Assembly (NCBI GenBank): GCA_019456145.1
Contig: VRUL01000020.1
Span: 30,987-93,570, forward strand
Direction of reading: 5' to 3'
Source of the DNA: Planctomycetota bacterium
GTDB lineage: Bacteria; Planctomycetota; Phycisphaerae; Sedimentisphaerales; Anaerobacaceae
Length of the DNA: 62,584 bases
Under the pieces are notes generated by a model. The model saw nothing but the letters and a program-made list of their open reading frames with translations, did not search any database and had not been told where the DNA came from. The position numbers and the translations under genes are program-made. This document shows, piece by piece, positions 6,458-14,974 of the stretch. Numbering within the stretch: the first letter of the stretch is position 1; the number at the start of each line of letters is the position of its first letter.

Positions 6458-7723
6458 CTATTCAACTCCTTCCAGGTAGTTTCCGATCAAGAGGCCTAAA
6501 TCACGCATATCAACATCGAAGTCGTCGTCCAGGTCGCCTAAGACTGACGGCGGCGGTGGCGGCAGGGGCTTGGTTATGATGGTTATCAAGCCGAAATCAG
6601 GCGCTAAATCGATAAATCCATCCATGCTCTCAGCCTTTGCCCGGTATGACAGCAAATCGCCGCCTAATGGTTTTATCATCCACAGAGGCATGATCAGCGT
6701 GATGCCGATGGGGATAGGTTCGAACGGCGCGTCGTACTCCATATAATCCTTTTGGACTTCGATGAGGCTCGGATCCATAGGGAACCATACTCCCTCATGT
6801 ACCAGGAAGACAGGTTGCTCGGTTAAGGTGTCATAGCCCACGAAGTAATCAATGCCCTCGGGCGGCTCACCGGTTTGGAGGGACTGGTCGGACTCTATGT
6901 AAAAGCCCAATGTTACTGGTAGATCACCTGCGCTGGGATTGGGTAATTCCCGCAGCAGCATTTTAAAATGCATCTGATAGTCTGTAGAGGTGCCGATAGA
7001 GGTGACGATGCCCCAAACCGAAATGTCGGTAATATCGTTTGTGCTGTATTCTGAGTCACCGGTTGCGTCCGGATGATCATCGCCGCGTTCGCCTTCTATG
7101 GCATTCTGCGACTCAACCCATGTTTTGGCATTGTCGCCGTATCGTTTTTTCTGATTTGGGTCGGTTCCATTTCCGGTCCGCCCTGTGCCGGGAAACATAA
7201 TATTATTTGAATCGTCGGCGTCTACATCACCATCGCCATCTGTGTCAAGGCCCAAGTAGTTCGCATCACCGGGATAAGTCCCGCGGGGATCGCCGTGCTC
7301 GGTGTTGCAGTCGTCGGGGTAGGCGTCGTGGAAGTGACCGGCTTCATGTGCTCCTGTGTCACTGGGAGCATTGGGCCCTATTACAATGTACCTTCGATTG
7401 TAGCAGACGCCCGCATTGCCCGGCGGGTCAACCTCCAAATCCGTACCATAAATATTCATTGCGCCCGGGACCCTGCCTTCGCTGACGTCGTTGACCTCGT
7501 CGACACCCCCGACTTGAACATGCTCGACATCATCGCTGTCCCAGGTCTCCTTGATCTTTTTGAACTGCTCCTCCAATTGTTCCTCGGTGACTCCAGAGCC
7601 TTCGACGATGTGCTTGGCAACCTTCACTATCGTCTTGGCTCCGACTACACCGCCGAAAATCAACACAAGCAGAGAGCTTACCACGACAATCATTCTTACC
7701 TGTGCTTTTGGTTGTTCTGCCAT
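6458..7723 (-). CDS. Exported protein with HEAGH zinc motif and C-terminal dockerin-like repeat
   Basis: 421 aa. An N-terminal hydrophobic segment (residues 11-28) is a signal peptide or anchor. HEAGH lies at 126-130, followed by Asp-rich YPDD, a calcium-loop-like DTDGDGDVDADD (160-171) and NNIMFPG (173-179), which resembles a metzincin Met-turn. The canonical third His is absent; an Asp could replace it, as in snapalysin-like enzymes. The C-terminus, after a proline stretch, ends in one dockerin-type unit (GDLDDDFDVDMRDLGLLIG). AAAGGAG precedes ATG. A secreted protease-like protein is plausible; activity is not certain. Its terminator is at 6405-6431. Confidence 0.7.
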   Translation of the reverse strand: MAEQPKAQVRMIVVVSSLLVLIFGGVVGAKTIVKVAKHIVEGSGVTEEQLEEQFKKIKETWDSDDVEHVQVGGVDEVNDVSEGRVPGAMNIYGTDLEVDPPGNAGVCYNRRYIVIGPNAPSDTGAHEAGHFHDAYPDDCNTEHGDPRGTYPGDANYLGLDTDGDGDVDADDSNNIMFPGTGRTGNGTDPNQKKRYGDNAKTWVESQNAIEGERGDDHPDATGDSEYSTNDITDISVWGIVTSIGTSTDYQMHFKMLLRELPNPSAGDLPVTLGFYIESDQSLQTGEPPEGIDYFVGYDTLTEQPVFLVHEGVWFPMDPSLIEVQKDYMEYDAPFEPIPIGITLIMPLWMIKPLGGDLLSYRAKAESMDGFIDLAPDFGLITIITKPLPPPPPSVLGDLDDDFDVDMRDLGLLIGNYLEGVE

Positions 7724-8089
7724 TTCTTCACACTCCTTTCTTAGTAGTTCTCATTAAAAATAGTTTGCCTTTAGAAACATATCCGGCAAAGATGTCTGAA
7801 AGACAGGTTCTTGTCAGTATATCTACCTATTCAAAGAAACGCGCATTGAGAATACCCTCTCAGTTTTGCTCCAGAGATCTCAATTATGCCGATATTATAA
7901 CAAAATACAGGAAGATTGCAACACTATTCTAATAGTAATTACGTGATTTTCCGGCTTAGATTTTATTAATTTATTTGTTAAATCGGGTTTTTTGGGGTAT
8001 TTTGGACTTTTATAAGGGATTCGGGCAAGCTTTTACGGCAAGACAAATCAGTGAAGTCTGTGAGATTTGCGGCACAAAAGTATAAAAGT
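7724..8089. other. Divergent intergenic region
   Basis: About 366 bases between the divergent exported protein and the fumarase subunit. AT-rich near 7940-8010. I see no convincing promoter pair, repeat or RNA. Small open frames here lack ribosome-binding sites and recognisable sequence. Confidence 0.5.
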
Positions 8090-8623
8090 ATGAACGACAT
8101 AAAGAAATTACAGCCGCCTCTGGCCGAAGCTGACGTACGATCGTTGAAAGCCGGCGACCAGGTTCTTATCACCGGCGTAGTCTATGCCGCTCGGGATATG
8201 GCGCATAAGAGATTGTGCGAGTCAATAGACGCAGGAAACGGGCTGCCATTCGAACTTGAAGGCGCAGTTATTTATTTCGTCGGGCCCACACCGGCCCGTC
8301 CGGGACGAGTGATCGGCGCCGCCGGTCCGACAACTTCATCACGAATGGATGCCTTTAGCCCCAGGCTGATTGCCAAGGGCCTGCGGGCAATGGTCGGAAA
8401 AGGGTATCGAGGTGCTGAGGTTAGAGATGCTCTGAAAGAATACGGCGCGGTGCATTTGTCGGCTATCGGCGGGGCAGGGGCACTGTTGAGTAAACATATC
8501 GTTGCAGCCGAAGTAATTGCCTGCGAAGATTTGGGAACTGAAGCGGTCCGGAAAGTACGCGTAGTTGATTTTCCTGCTGTTGTGGCATACGATTGTCATG
8601 GAAATAGTGTTTATAAAGAATAA
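8090..8623 (+). CDS. Fe-S fumarase/tartrate dehydratase-type beta subunit
   Basis: 177 aa corresponding to the C-terminal (beta) domain of class I fumarate hydratase. Family landmarks are VGPTPARPGRVIGAAGPTTS and the swivelling-domain segment GGAGALLSKHI. The family hydrates fumarate to malate, or acts on tartrate. Here the [4Fe-4S]-carrying alpha subunit is not adjacent, so the partner must be encoded elsewhere. ATG 8090 fits the family's N-terminus; the upstream GTG at 8051 would add 13 residues. Neither start has a good ribosome-binding site. It is 12 bases from the GTPase gene and probably co-transcribed with it. Confidence 0.85.
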   Translation: MNDIKKLQPPLAEADVRSLKAGDQVLITGVVYAARDMAHKRLCESIDAGNGLPFELEGAVIYFVGPTPARPGRVIGAAGPTTSSRMDAFSPRLIAKGLRAMVGKGYRGAEVRDALKEYGAVHLSAIGGAGALLSKHIVAAEVIACEDLGTEAVRKVRVVDFPAVVAYDCHGNSVYKE

Positions 8624-8635
8624 GGAGCTACATAA

Positions 8636-9706
8636 TTGAAAGTTGCTTTACTTGGTATGTTACAATCCGGCAAGAGTACTATATTCGCGAGCTTAAGCGG
8701 CAAGGCAATTCCGCCGATTGGCTCGACCAATATTGAAGAAGCCATTGTAGCGGTCCCGGACGAAAGATTCGATTGGCTGACCGGGTGCTACAAGCCGAAA
8801 AAGACGACCCATGCAACAATCGACTGTCTTGACGTGCCGGGCTTTAACTTTTCTGAGGAGCATGGGCGGGCCGCAGCCAGACGGCTGATGAACCAGATAA
8901 GGACTGTTGATATGTTTGTACTGGTGGTACGGGCATTTGAAAATCCGGCCGTGCCGCCTTATCGGAATATTATAAATCCTGCCAGAGACCTGGCGGACTT
9001 GAAGACCGAACTGCTGCTCACAGATTTGGAGCTTGTAGCTACGCGAATAGAAAGACTCGAAAAGCAGATCCATAAACCCACCAAGACCCAGGCAAGAGAC
9101 AAGGCTGAACTATCCCTGTACAAAAAATTACAGCAGACAATTGAATCAGAAAAGCCGATTAGTTCAGCTATATTAACCGATTCTGAACGCGACATGATTA
9201 AGTCCCTCGGATTCCTGACCTTCAAGCCAATGGCGATTGCGGTAAACGTTGGGGAGAATCAGTTAGAGGCAAAATTCGATTTCAGTGAGCATGTTGACAC
9301 TTCTGTGCCGGTAGTTACAATCTGCGCTAAGCTCGAATTTGAACTGTCGCAATTAGACGCTGATAGCAGAGCGGAGTTTATGACTGATTTAGGCCTTACC
9401 GAATCAGCAATCAGTAAATTCGTCGGTGGTTGCTATTTGGCGATGGATTTGATCAGTTTCTTAACGGTTGCCTCAAATGAGATACGCGCCTGGCCTATCA
9501 AGAAGGGCACAATTGCACATGATGCAGCGGCCAAGGTACATACCGACATCAAACGAGGTTTTATCAGGGCTGAGACTTTTAGCTTCGATGACTTGAAAGA
9601 GCTTGGCAGCGAGAAGGCCCTCAAGGCAGCCGGCAAAATCCGACTCGAAGGTAAAGGCTACGTTGTTAAGGATGGTGACGTTATTAATTTCAGATTTAAT
9701 GTTTAA
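8636..9706 (+). CDS. YchF/OLA1-like P-loop GTPase with TGS domain
   Basis: 356 aa of the Obg-related YchF family. The P-loop is GMLQSGKST (7-15) rather than the usual GxPNVGKST; DVPGF is the switch II region; NVGE near 202 replaces the NKxD specificity motif, as is normal in this ATP/GTP-binding family. A coiled-coil segment (about 120-165) follows, and the C-terminal TGS-like domain ends in KDGDVINFRFNV. YchF proteins bind ribosomes. This copy looks divergent and may be a paralogue of the standard gene. TTG 8636 has AAGGAG 8 bases upstream. Confidence 0.88.
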   Translation: MKVALLGMLQSGKSTIFASLSGKAIPPIGSTNIEEAIVAVPDERFDWLTGCYKPKKTTHATIDCLDVPGFNFSEEHGRAAARRLMNQIRTVDMFVLVVRAFENPAVPPYRNIINPARDLADLKTELLLTDLELVATRIERLEKQIHKPTKTQARDKAELSLYKKLQQTIESEKPISSAILTDSERDMIKSLGFLTFKPMAIAVNVGENQLEAKFDFSEHVDTSVPVVTICAKLEFELSQLDADSRAEFMTDLGLTESAISKFVGGCYLAMDLISFLTVASNEIRAWPIKKGTIAHDAAAKVHTDIKRGFIRAETFSFDDLKELGSEKALKAAGKIRLEGKGYVVKDGDVINFRFNV

Positions 9707-9718
9707 GAAGGTAATTGT

Positions 9719-10753
9719 ATGAAAGCAGCGGTTCTAACGGCTTTACGGCAAATGGAGATTCGGGATGTTCCTGACCCGACTATTGAAAAGGACAATGATG
9801 TTCTCCTGAAAATTGAAATGGTTGGTGTCTGCGGCTCCGACGTGCATTACTACGAGACCGGTCGAATCGGGAGACAAATTGTTGAGTACCCGTTCATCAT
9901 CGGACATGAGTGCTCGGCCACTGTCGAAGCAATCGGCAGCTCAGTAACGGGCGTTAAAGTCGGCGACCAGGTCACCGTTGACCCGGCAGTACCTTGCCAT
10001 CAATGTTACCAGTGCAGGATTGACAGAGAAAATACCTGTGAAGATATGCGTTTCCTCGGCTGTCCCGGACAGGGGGGTGGATGTTTGTGTGAGTATATTG
10101 TGATGCCTGAGGAAAGTTGTTTTCCAACCAAAGGGGCGATTACTCTTGAACAGGCGGCTTTGTGTGAGCCGTTGTCGATAGCTGTGTACGCGGTCAAACG
10201 GGCCCAGATACCGGAAGGTGCCGGCATAGGAATTCTTGGAGCAGGTCCAATCGGCTTGAGCGTTTTGTTGTCAGCCAAGGCTGAAAAAGCGCGGAAAATA
10301 TATGTTACAGAGAAAATTGACGCGCGTCTTGAAGCTGCCCGCGGCGTCGGTGTTACCTGGGCGGGCAACCCTGACAGCACAGATGTCGTCAGCGAGATAC
10401 TCGCGGCCGAACCGCTTGGTCTCGACGTTATTATCGAGTGCTGCGGCCAACAGGAAGCGCTGGATCAGGCCTTCGAGATACTAAAGCCTGGCGGCCTGCT
10501 GGTCATAATAGGAACTGCCCGGAAGGACCGCATCTCGTTTGATGTTGACACGTTCAAGCGAAAAGAGATTTCCATACGTTATGTCCGCCGCCAGAATCAT
10601 TGTGTCCAAACGTCGCTGGATTTAATTGGAAGTGGACAAGTTAATGTTGATTTCATGATAACCCACCATTTTCGGCTCGAAGAAACCAAAAAAGCGTTCG
10701 ATTTGGTAGCCGGCTATCATGATGGCGTAATTAAGGCAATGATTAAAGTGTAA
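9719..10753 (+). CDS. Zinc-dependent polyol (sorbitol/L-iditol-type) dehydrogenase
   Basis: Medium-chain dehydrogenase of 344 aa. Catalytic zinc ligands are in CGSDVHYYETG and GHE; the four-Cys structural zinc lobe is present (CHQCYQC then C in ENTCED). The NAD-binding fold has GILGAGPIGLS. The whole protein follows the sorbitol/xylitol dehydrogenase pattern, oxidising a polyol to a ketose with NAD+. AAGGT is just upstream. The next gene is a short-chain dehydrogenase of sorbitol-6-phosphate type, so the pair may serve polyol or ketose interconversion. Exact substrate not assigned. Confidence 0.88.
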   Translation: MKAAVLTALRQMEIRDVPDPTIEKDNDVLLKIEMVGVCGSDVHYYETGRIGRQIVEYPFIIGHECSATVEAIGSSVTGVKVGDQVTVDPAVPCHQCYQCRIDRENTCEDMRFLGCPGQGGGCLCEYIVMPEESCFPTKGAITLEQAALCEPLSIAVYAVKRAQIPEGAGIGILGAGPIGLSVLLSAKAEKARKIYVTEKIDARLEAARGVGVTWAGNPDSTDVVSEILAAEPLGLDVIIECCGQQEALDQAFEILKPGGLLVIIGTARKDRISFDVDTFKRKEISIRYVRRQNHCVQTSLDLIGSGQVNVDFMITHHFRLEETKKAFDLVAGYHDGVIKAMIKV

Positions 10754-10796
10754 AGTTGTGTAACAATCGGAATTTGAAATTTGGAGCAAGAGCGGT

Positions 10797-11615
10797 ATGA
10801 GTTGGCTTAATCTTGAAGGAAAAGTTGCAATTGTCACCGGCGGCGCCTGTGGCCTGGGCAGAGCTGTTTGTGAAGGATTGGCCGAGGTTGGTGCGAGGGT
10901 TGTCGTCGCCGATGTGAATGAAGAAATTGCCAAACAGACGGTTGCGGAACTGAAGGACAAATTCAGCGGCGATCATATTTTTGCGACGACGGACGTAACC
11001 AACAAGGCAAGTGTCGACGCTATGGTACAGGCGACTATCCATGCTTTTGGAAGCGTCGATATATTGGTCAACAATGCCGGGATAAATATCCCGCGACTAC
11101 TTGTTGACCCGGCAGGCAAAGAGGAGTTGACCGAGGAGATTTGGGACAAGGTTGTTTTAATCAATCAAAAAGGAATTTTTCTTTGTGCACAGGCCGTTAC
11201 AAAGGCGATGATTAAGTCGGGCACCGAGGGGGTCATTATAAATATGGCTTCCGAATCTGGTATGGAAGGCTCGGAAGGCCAAAGCGTCTATGCGGCCACG
11301 AAGGCAGCCATATACAATCTGACCCGTTCCTGGGCGAAGGAATTAGGCAAACACAATATCAGGATCGTTGGCGTGGCCCCGGGAATACTGGAAGCAACGG
11401 CGCTTCGGTCTGAAGAATACGAACGCTCGCTGGCCTACACTCGAGGAATTACCGTCAAAGAGCTGCATAAGAAGTATAAGAAAGCTGCCATTCCTTTGGG
11501 CAGAAGCGGCAAACTCAGCGAAGTTGCTAACACGGTGTGCTTTTTGGCCTCTGACCGCGCAGGTTATATTCACGGCACGGTCATCAACGTTTCGGGCGGT
11601 AAGACCAGGGCCTGA
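10797..11615 (+). CDS. Short-chain dehydrogenase, sorbitol-6-phosphate dehydrogenase-like
   Basis: 272-aa cytoplasmic SDR. Cofactor motif TGGACGLG, NNAG, catalytic Ser in MASESG and YAATK. The C-terminal VINVSGGKTRA ending resembles sorbitol-6-phosphate 2-dehydrogenases of Gram-positive bacteria, where the GGKTR tail is characteristic. It lies 43 bases after the zinc polyol dehydrogenase and is probably in the same operon. Other SDR activities cannot be excluded. Confidence 0.85.
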   Translation: MSWLNLEGKVAIVTGGACGLGRAVCEGLAEVGARVVVADVNEEIAKQTVAELKDKFSGDHIFATTDVTNKASVDAMVQATIHAFGSVDILVNNAGINIPRLLVDPAGKEELTEEIWDKVVLINQKGIFLCAQAVTKAMIKSGTEGVIINMASESGMEGSEGQSVYAATKAAIYNLTRSWAKELGKHNIRIVGVAPGILEATALRSEEYERSLAYTRGITVKELHKKYKKAAIPLGRSGKLSEVANTVCFLASDRAGYIHGTVINVSGGKTRA

Positions 11616-11691
11616 GCCCTGAGTGCAACGATGGTCTCGTTGAGGCGTTAATTGAAATTAGAAGCCAAACTTCTTTCGGATTTCCAATGTT

Positions 11692-12924
11692 ATGAGAACA
11701 CTTATTTTCGCGGTAGCTGGTTATAACCTTGCCGAGACCGGCCGAATGCTCGAAATTGCCAGAGCGTGCAAAGGCAAATTCGAAATCATCTTCGCCAGCT
11801 ACGGCGGCCAATACGAGCATTTTATTGTAGAGGCGGGCTTTGAGTTCAAAGAAATGGAGCCCCGGCTGACCCGGCAAAAGTTGGACCGCTTAAGGGTAGT
11901 ACTGAGCGGAGAAACCTTAAATACGGTTGGCTATTTAACTAAAAAAGAGCTTCTCGTTCGCGTCCCAAATGAAATAGAGTTTTTCAAGGAAGTCAAACCC
12001 GCTGCCGTGCTCACCGGCTGGTGTTTAAGTATCACTGTCTCGGCAAGAGCAGCTAAAGTTCCATTTGTAAATGTGCTTCACTCAACGAGTATTCAGGAAT
12101 ATTACAAAGCAGGTCTTCAGACATGGCCCGACCGGCTTTATTGGCTTGAGAAGATTTTTCCAAAAGAAAAGCTTGATGCCCGAATAAATAAAAGAATTCT
12201 TGAGATTGGTTTTCCTGCAAGAGCCTATAATAAAGTTGGGAAAAAATATGGTCTTAAAAAATTCAAAAACTTTATAGAACTTATCGAAGGAGACCATACA
12301 TTACTTGCGGACATTCCTGAATGGGTGAACCTGCCGGTAATCAGGGACAATATTCATTATGTGGGTCCTCTACCTGCAAGAATAAATGCGGAAATCCCCA
12401 AAGAACTCCAAAGCCTTCCGAAAGACAGACCTGTTATTTATTTTGCCATGGGCAGTTCCGGCAAGCCGAAATTGATAAAAGAGATAATTGAAGGATTTAA
12501 GGACAAGCCTTATTATGTCATTGCTCCGGTTAAAAACCATGTTGCCGGGATGGATGTAGAAATTCCTTCTAATGTTATAGTTACCGGATTTCTGCCGGCA
12601 CATAAAGTAAATCCAATGGCAGATATATCAGTAATTCACGGCGGTCAAAATACAGTGATGCAGGCAATTTTATCCGGAACTCCAATTGTAGGGATGGGAA
12701 TGCATCCTGAACAGGAAGCTAATCTTGAGGCATGCGTAAGAAAAGGTTTTGCAGTACGGCTGAACAAGTGGAGAGATAAATCTGCTGATGTGCATTATTG
12801 GATTGATAAGCTTCTTAAAGATGATGAAGCTAAAAAAGAAGTTGAAAAGTTCCAAGAGCAGCTCATGAAATGGGACGGCCCGGCAAATGCCGCCCGGTTT
12901 CTTTATGAAACTTATGGAAGATAG
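11692..12924 (+). CDS. GT1/MGT-type glycosyltransferase
   Basis: 410 aa with the GT-B two-domain layout of UDP-glycosyltransferases. The N-terminal acceptor domain starts LIFAVAGYNLAETGRMLEIA. The C-terminal donor domain has FAMGSSGKP and HGGQNTVMQAILSGTPIVG near residue 313, the donor-nucleotide-binding signature. The acceptor is unknown, perhaps a lipid or carotenoid-like molecule given the membrane methyltransferase that overlaps its 3' end. From about 12,100 the DNA is more AT-rich than its neighbours, a mild hint of separate ancestry. Confidence 0.85.
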   Translation: MRTLIFAVAGYNLAETGRMLEIARACKGKFEIIFASYGGQYEHFIVEAGFEFKEMEPRLTRQKLDRLRVVLSGETLNTVGYLTKKELLVRVPNEIEFFKEVKPAAVLTGWCLSITVSARAAKVPFVNVLHSTSIQEYYKAGLQTWPDRLYWLEKIFPKEKLDARINKRILEIGFPARAYNKVGKKYGLKKFKNFIELIEGDHTLLADIPEWVNLPVIRDNIHYVGPLPARINAEIPKELQSLPKDRPVIYFAMGSSGKPKLIKEIIEGFKDKPYYVIAPVKNHVAGMDVEIPSNVIVTGFLPAHKVNPMADISVIHGGQNTVMQAILSGTPIVGMGMHPEQEANLEACVRKGFAVRLNKWRDKSADVHYWIDKLLKDDEAKKEVEKFQEQLMKWDGPANAARFLYETYGR

Positions 12925-13615
12925 AAAACTTAACAAATACGGGATCAAAGTTCTTGTCGGGACCTTTCTCGGCCCTTTTATACAAGTGGCACTGCTCTTT
13001 ATTTCCGCAGGCCGTATGCACATACCTGGGGGGTGGGTTTACCTTGTTGTAAGTTTTATTGGTATGTTTGGAGGCATAATGCTTGTATACAGAGCTAACC
13101 CGGAGCTTCTAAACCATAGAGGACAGTGGGAGAAAAAGAAGGACACAAAACCATGGGACAAAGTCCTGCTGATTGTATTTGGCATCACGGGCTTTTATAT
13201 TCTTCCTGTCGTAATTGGGTTGGATATAAGGTTTCAATGGTCATACCTTGGCATTTATTCTACAATTGCAGGTGTTGTCCTTTTTCTTCTCGGTTCTGTT
13301 ATTATTAACTGGGCAATGATAGTAAACACGCATTTTGAAGCGACCGTCCGTATCCAAAACGACAGAGACCATAAGGTAATAACAGCCGGGCCTTATAAAA
13401 TGGTAAGACATCCCGGTTATGTTGGAGCAATTTTGTGGATTGTCGCAACTCCACTGATCATTGGTTCTGTTGTTGGATTTGTTCCTGCAGGCATTGCCGG
13501 CCTTGTGCTGATTATCCGCACCTGGTTGGAAGATAAAACACTTCATAGCGAGCTGAATGGCTACGTCGAATATGCTGAGAAGGTAAAGTATAGACTTTTT
13601 CCCGGGATTTGGTAA
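12905..13615 (+). CDS. Isoprenylcysteine carboxyl methyltransferase-family membrane protein
   Basis: About 236 aa with five or more hydrophobic helices and the ICMT/phospholipid methyltransferase signature GPYKMVRHPGYVG near residue 162, followed by the LEDKTLHSELNGYVEYAEKV motif that binds S-adenosylmethionine in this superfamily. Possible starts are ATG 12887, 12905 and 12914; all overlap the glycosyltransferase gene, implying translational coupling. Bacterial members methylate varied small or lipid substrates, so the target is unknown. Confidence 0.85.
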   Translation: MKLMEDRKLNKYGIKVLVGTFLGPFIQVALLFISAGRMHIPGGWVYLVVSFIGMFGGIMLVYRANPELLNHRGQWEKKKDTKPWDKVLLIVFGITGFYILPVVIGLDIRFQWSYLGIYSTIAGVVLFLLGSVIINWAMIVNTHFEATVRIQNDRDHKVITAGPYKMVRHPGYVGAILWIVATPLIIGSVVGFVPAGIAGLVLIIRTWLEDKTLHSELNGYVEYAEKVKYRLFPGIW

Positions 13616-13669
13616 TCTGCAGGTGCTGCCAAATTTCTTAATATGGTTTTGTGGAGATGAACAGGGCTT

Positions 13670-14911
13670 ATGAAAAGAGCAAGTATCATCAGTATCGGCA
13701 ATGAGCTGCTCAACGGTCAGACAATAGACACTAACGTTTCCTGGCTAAGCGGGAAACTACTTTCAATCGGCATACCTTCTGTCAGCTCTTACACTATAGG
13801 TGATGATATAGATTCGATTATAAGGTCATTTAATTTGGCGAGCAGCGATGCCGATATAGTCATTGCAACCGGCGGTCTTGGCCCAACCGATGATGATTTG
13901 ACCCGACAGGCATTTGCGAAGTTCCTCGGCACCGAATTGCAACTGCAAAATGAACTTCTGGAGAAGATACAGAATTTTTTCACCAGCCGAAATCGGCAAA
14001 TGTCCTCAAAGAACAAGATTCAGGCATATATTCCAGCGGGCGCTAAAGCTCTTGCGAACAATCTTGGAACGGCTCCGGGCATTATGGCCGAAGCAAAAGG
14101 CAAATTGTTCATCGCTTTGCCCGGCGTGCCGTCGGAAATGAAACAAATGTTTGAAGAATCGGTTCTTGCAGAGTTGAGGCGATTGGCCGGCAGACAGGCT
14201 GTTGTAGTACGAAAACTAAAATGCTTCGGAACGGGCGAATCAAACATTGCCGAATTACTCGGTGATATTATGCAGCGAGGCAGGAACCCGTTAATCAACT
14301 GCACAGTCAGGCACGGTGTAATTACCCTGCACATTATCGCAACGGCCGAAGATAAAGATCAGGGGCAACAAATCGTCGAAAAAGACGAAAAATCACTCCG
14401 TAACAAGCTCGGAGAGCTGGTTTACGGAACAGAGGAACAGACTTTAGCCGAAGTGGTGGGAGAAAGATTAGCTAAGAAGAAACAGACAATCGCTGTAGCT
14501 GAATCCTGTACGGGCGGGGGTTTAGCCAAGCTGCTGACCGACATCCCCGGGGCCAGTAGATATTTCACCTGCGGCTGGATTACTTACAGCAATAGCGCTA
14601 AAACCAGCGAAATCGGTGTACCGGCTGATTTGATTGAAAAGCATGGTGCTGTCAGCGAACAGGTCGCCCAGGCAATGGCTCGGGGCGCCAGAAAAAAAGC
14701 CGGAACGACTTTTGCAATTGGTGTAACCGGCATAGCTGGTCCAAGCGGCGCAAACGAACAAAAACCCATCGGGCTCGTGTATATTTGCGTTGATTCCGAC
14801 AGTGGATGTGTAACTGAACGTTTTATTTTTCATCACGACAGGGATTCCATAAGACTTCGAGCAGCACAAACGGCCCTAAACATGCTTCGGCTAAAATGCG
14901 GGATTGACTAA
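13670..14911 (+). CDS. cinA: CinA-like nicotinamide-nucleotide amidase
   Basis: 413 aa with both standard CinA parts: an N-terminal molybdopterin-binding-like domain (IGNELLNGQTIDTN, GGLGPTDDD, LPGVPSEM) and the C-terminal deamidase domain from about 255 with AESCTGGGLAKLLTDIPG near 276 and GITGIAGPSG-like TGIAGPSG. The family hydrolyses nicotinamide mononucleotide and takes part in pyridine nucleotide salvage; some have ADP-ribose pyrophosphatase activity. The stop codon overlaps the promoter of the pilus operon. Confidence 0.95.
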   Translation: MKRASIISIGNELLNGQTIDTNVSWLSGKLLSIGIPSVSSYTIGDDIDSIIRSFNLASSDADIVIATGGLGPTDDDLTRQAFAKFLGTELQLQNELLEKIQNFFTSRNRQMSSKNKIQAYIPAGAKALANNLGTAPGIMAEAKGKLFIALPGVPSEMKQMFEESVLAELRRLAGRQAVVVRKLKCFGTGESNIAELLGDIMQRGRNPLINCTVRHGVITLHIIATAEDKDQGQQIVEKDEKSLRNKLGELVYGTEEQTLAEVVGERLAKKKQTIAVAESCTGGGLAKLLTDIPGASRYFTCGWITYSNSAKTSEIGVPADLIEKHGAVSEQVAQAMARGARKKAGTTFAIGVTGIAGPSGANEQKPIGLVYICVDSDSGCVTERFIFHHDRDSIRLRAAQTALNMLRLKCGID

Positions 14912-14932
14912 CTGCTTTAATAATGATATAAT
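14904..14932 (+). promoter_or_regulatory. Strong sigma-70-type promoter for the pilB-pilT genes
   Basis: TTGACT (14904-14909), 17-base spacer, TATAAT (14927-14932). The -35 box lies across the end of cinA. The start codon is 43 bases downstream of the -10 box. Confidence 0.75.
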
Positions 14933-14974
14933 GGAGATTTGACGGGAGTTGCAACATAAGGTGATGGGGCACAC

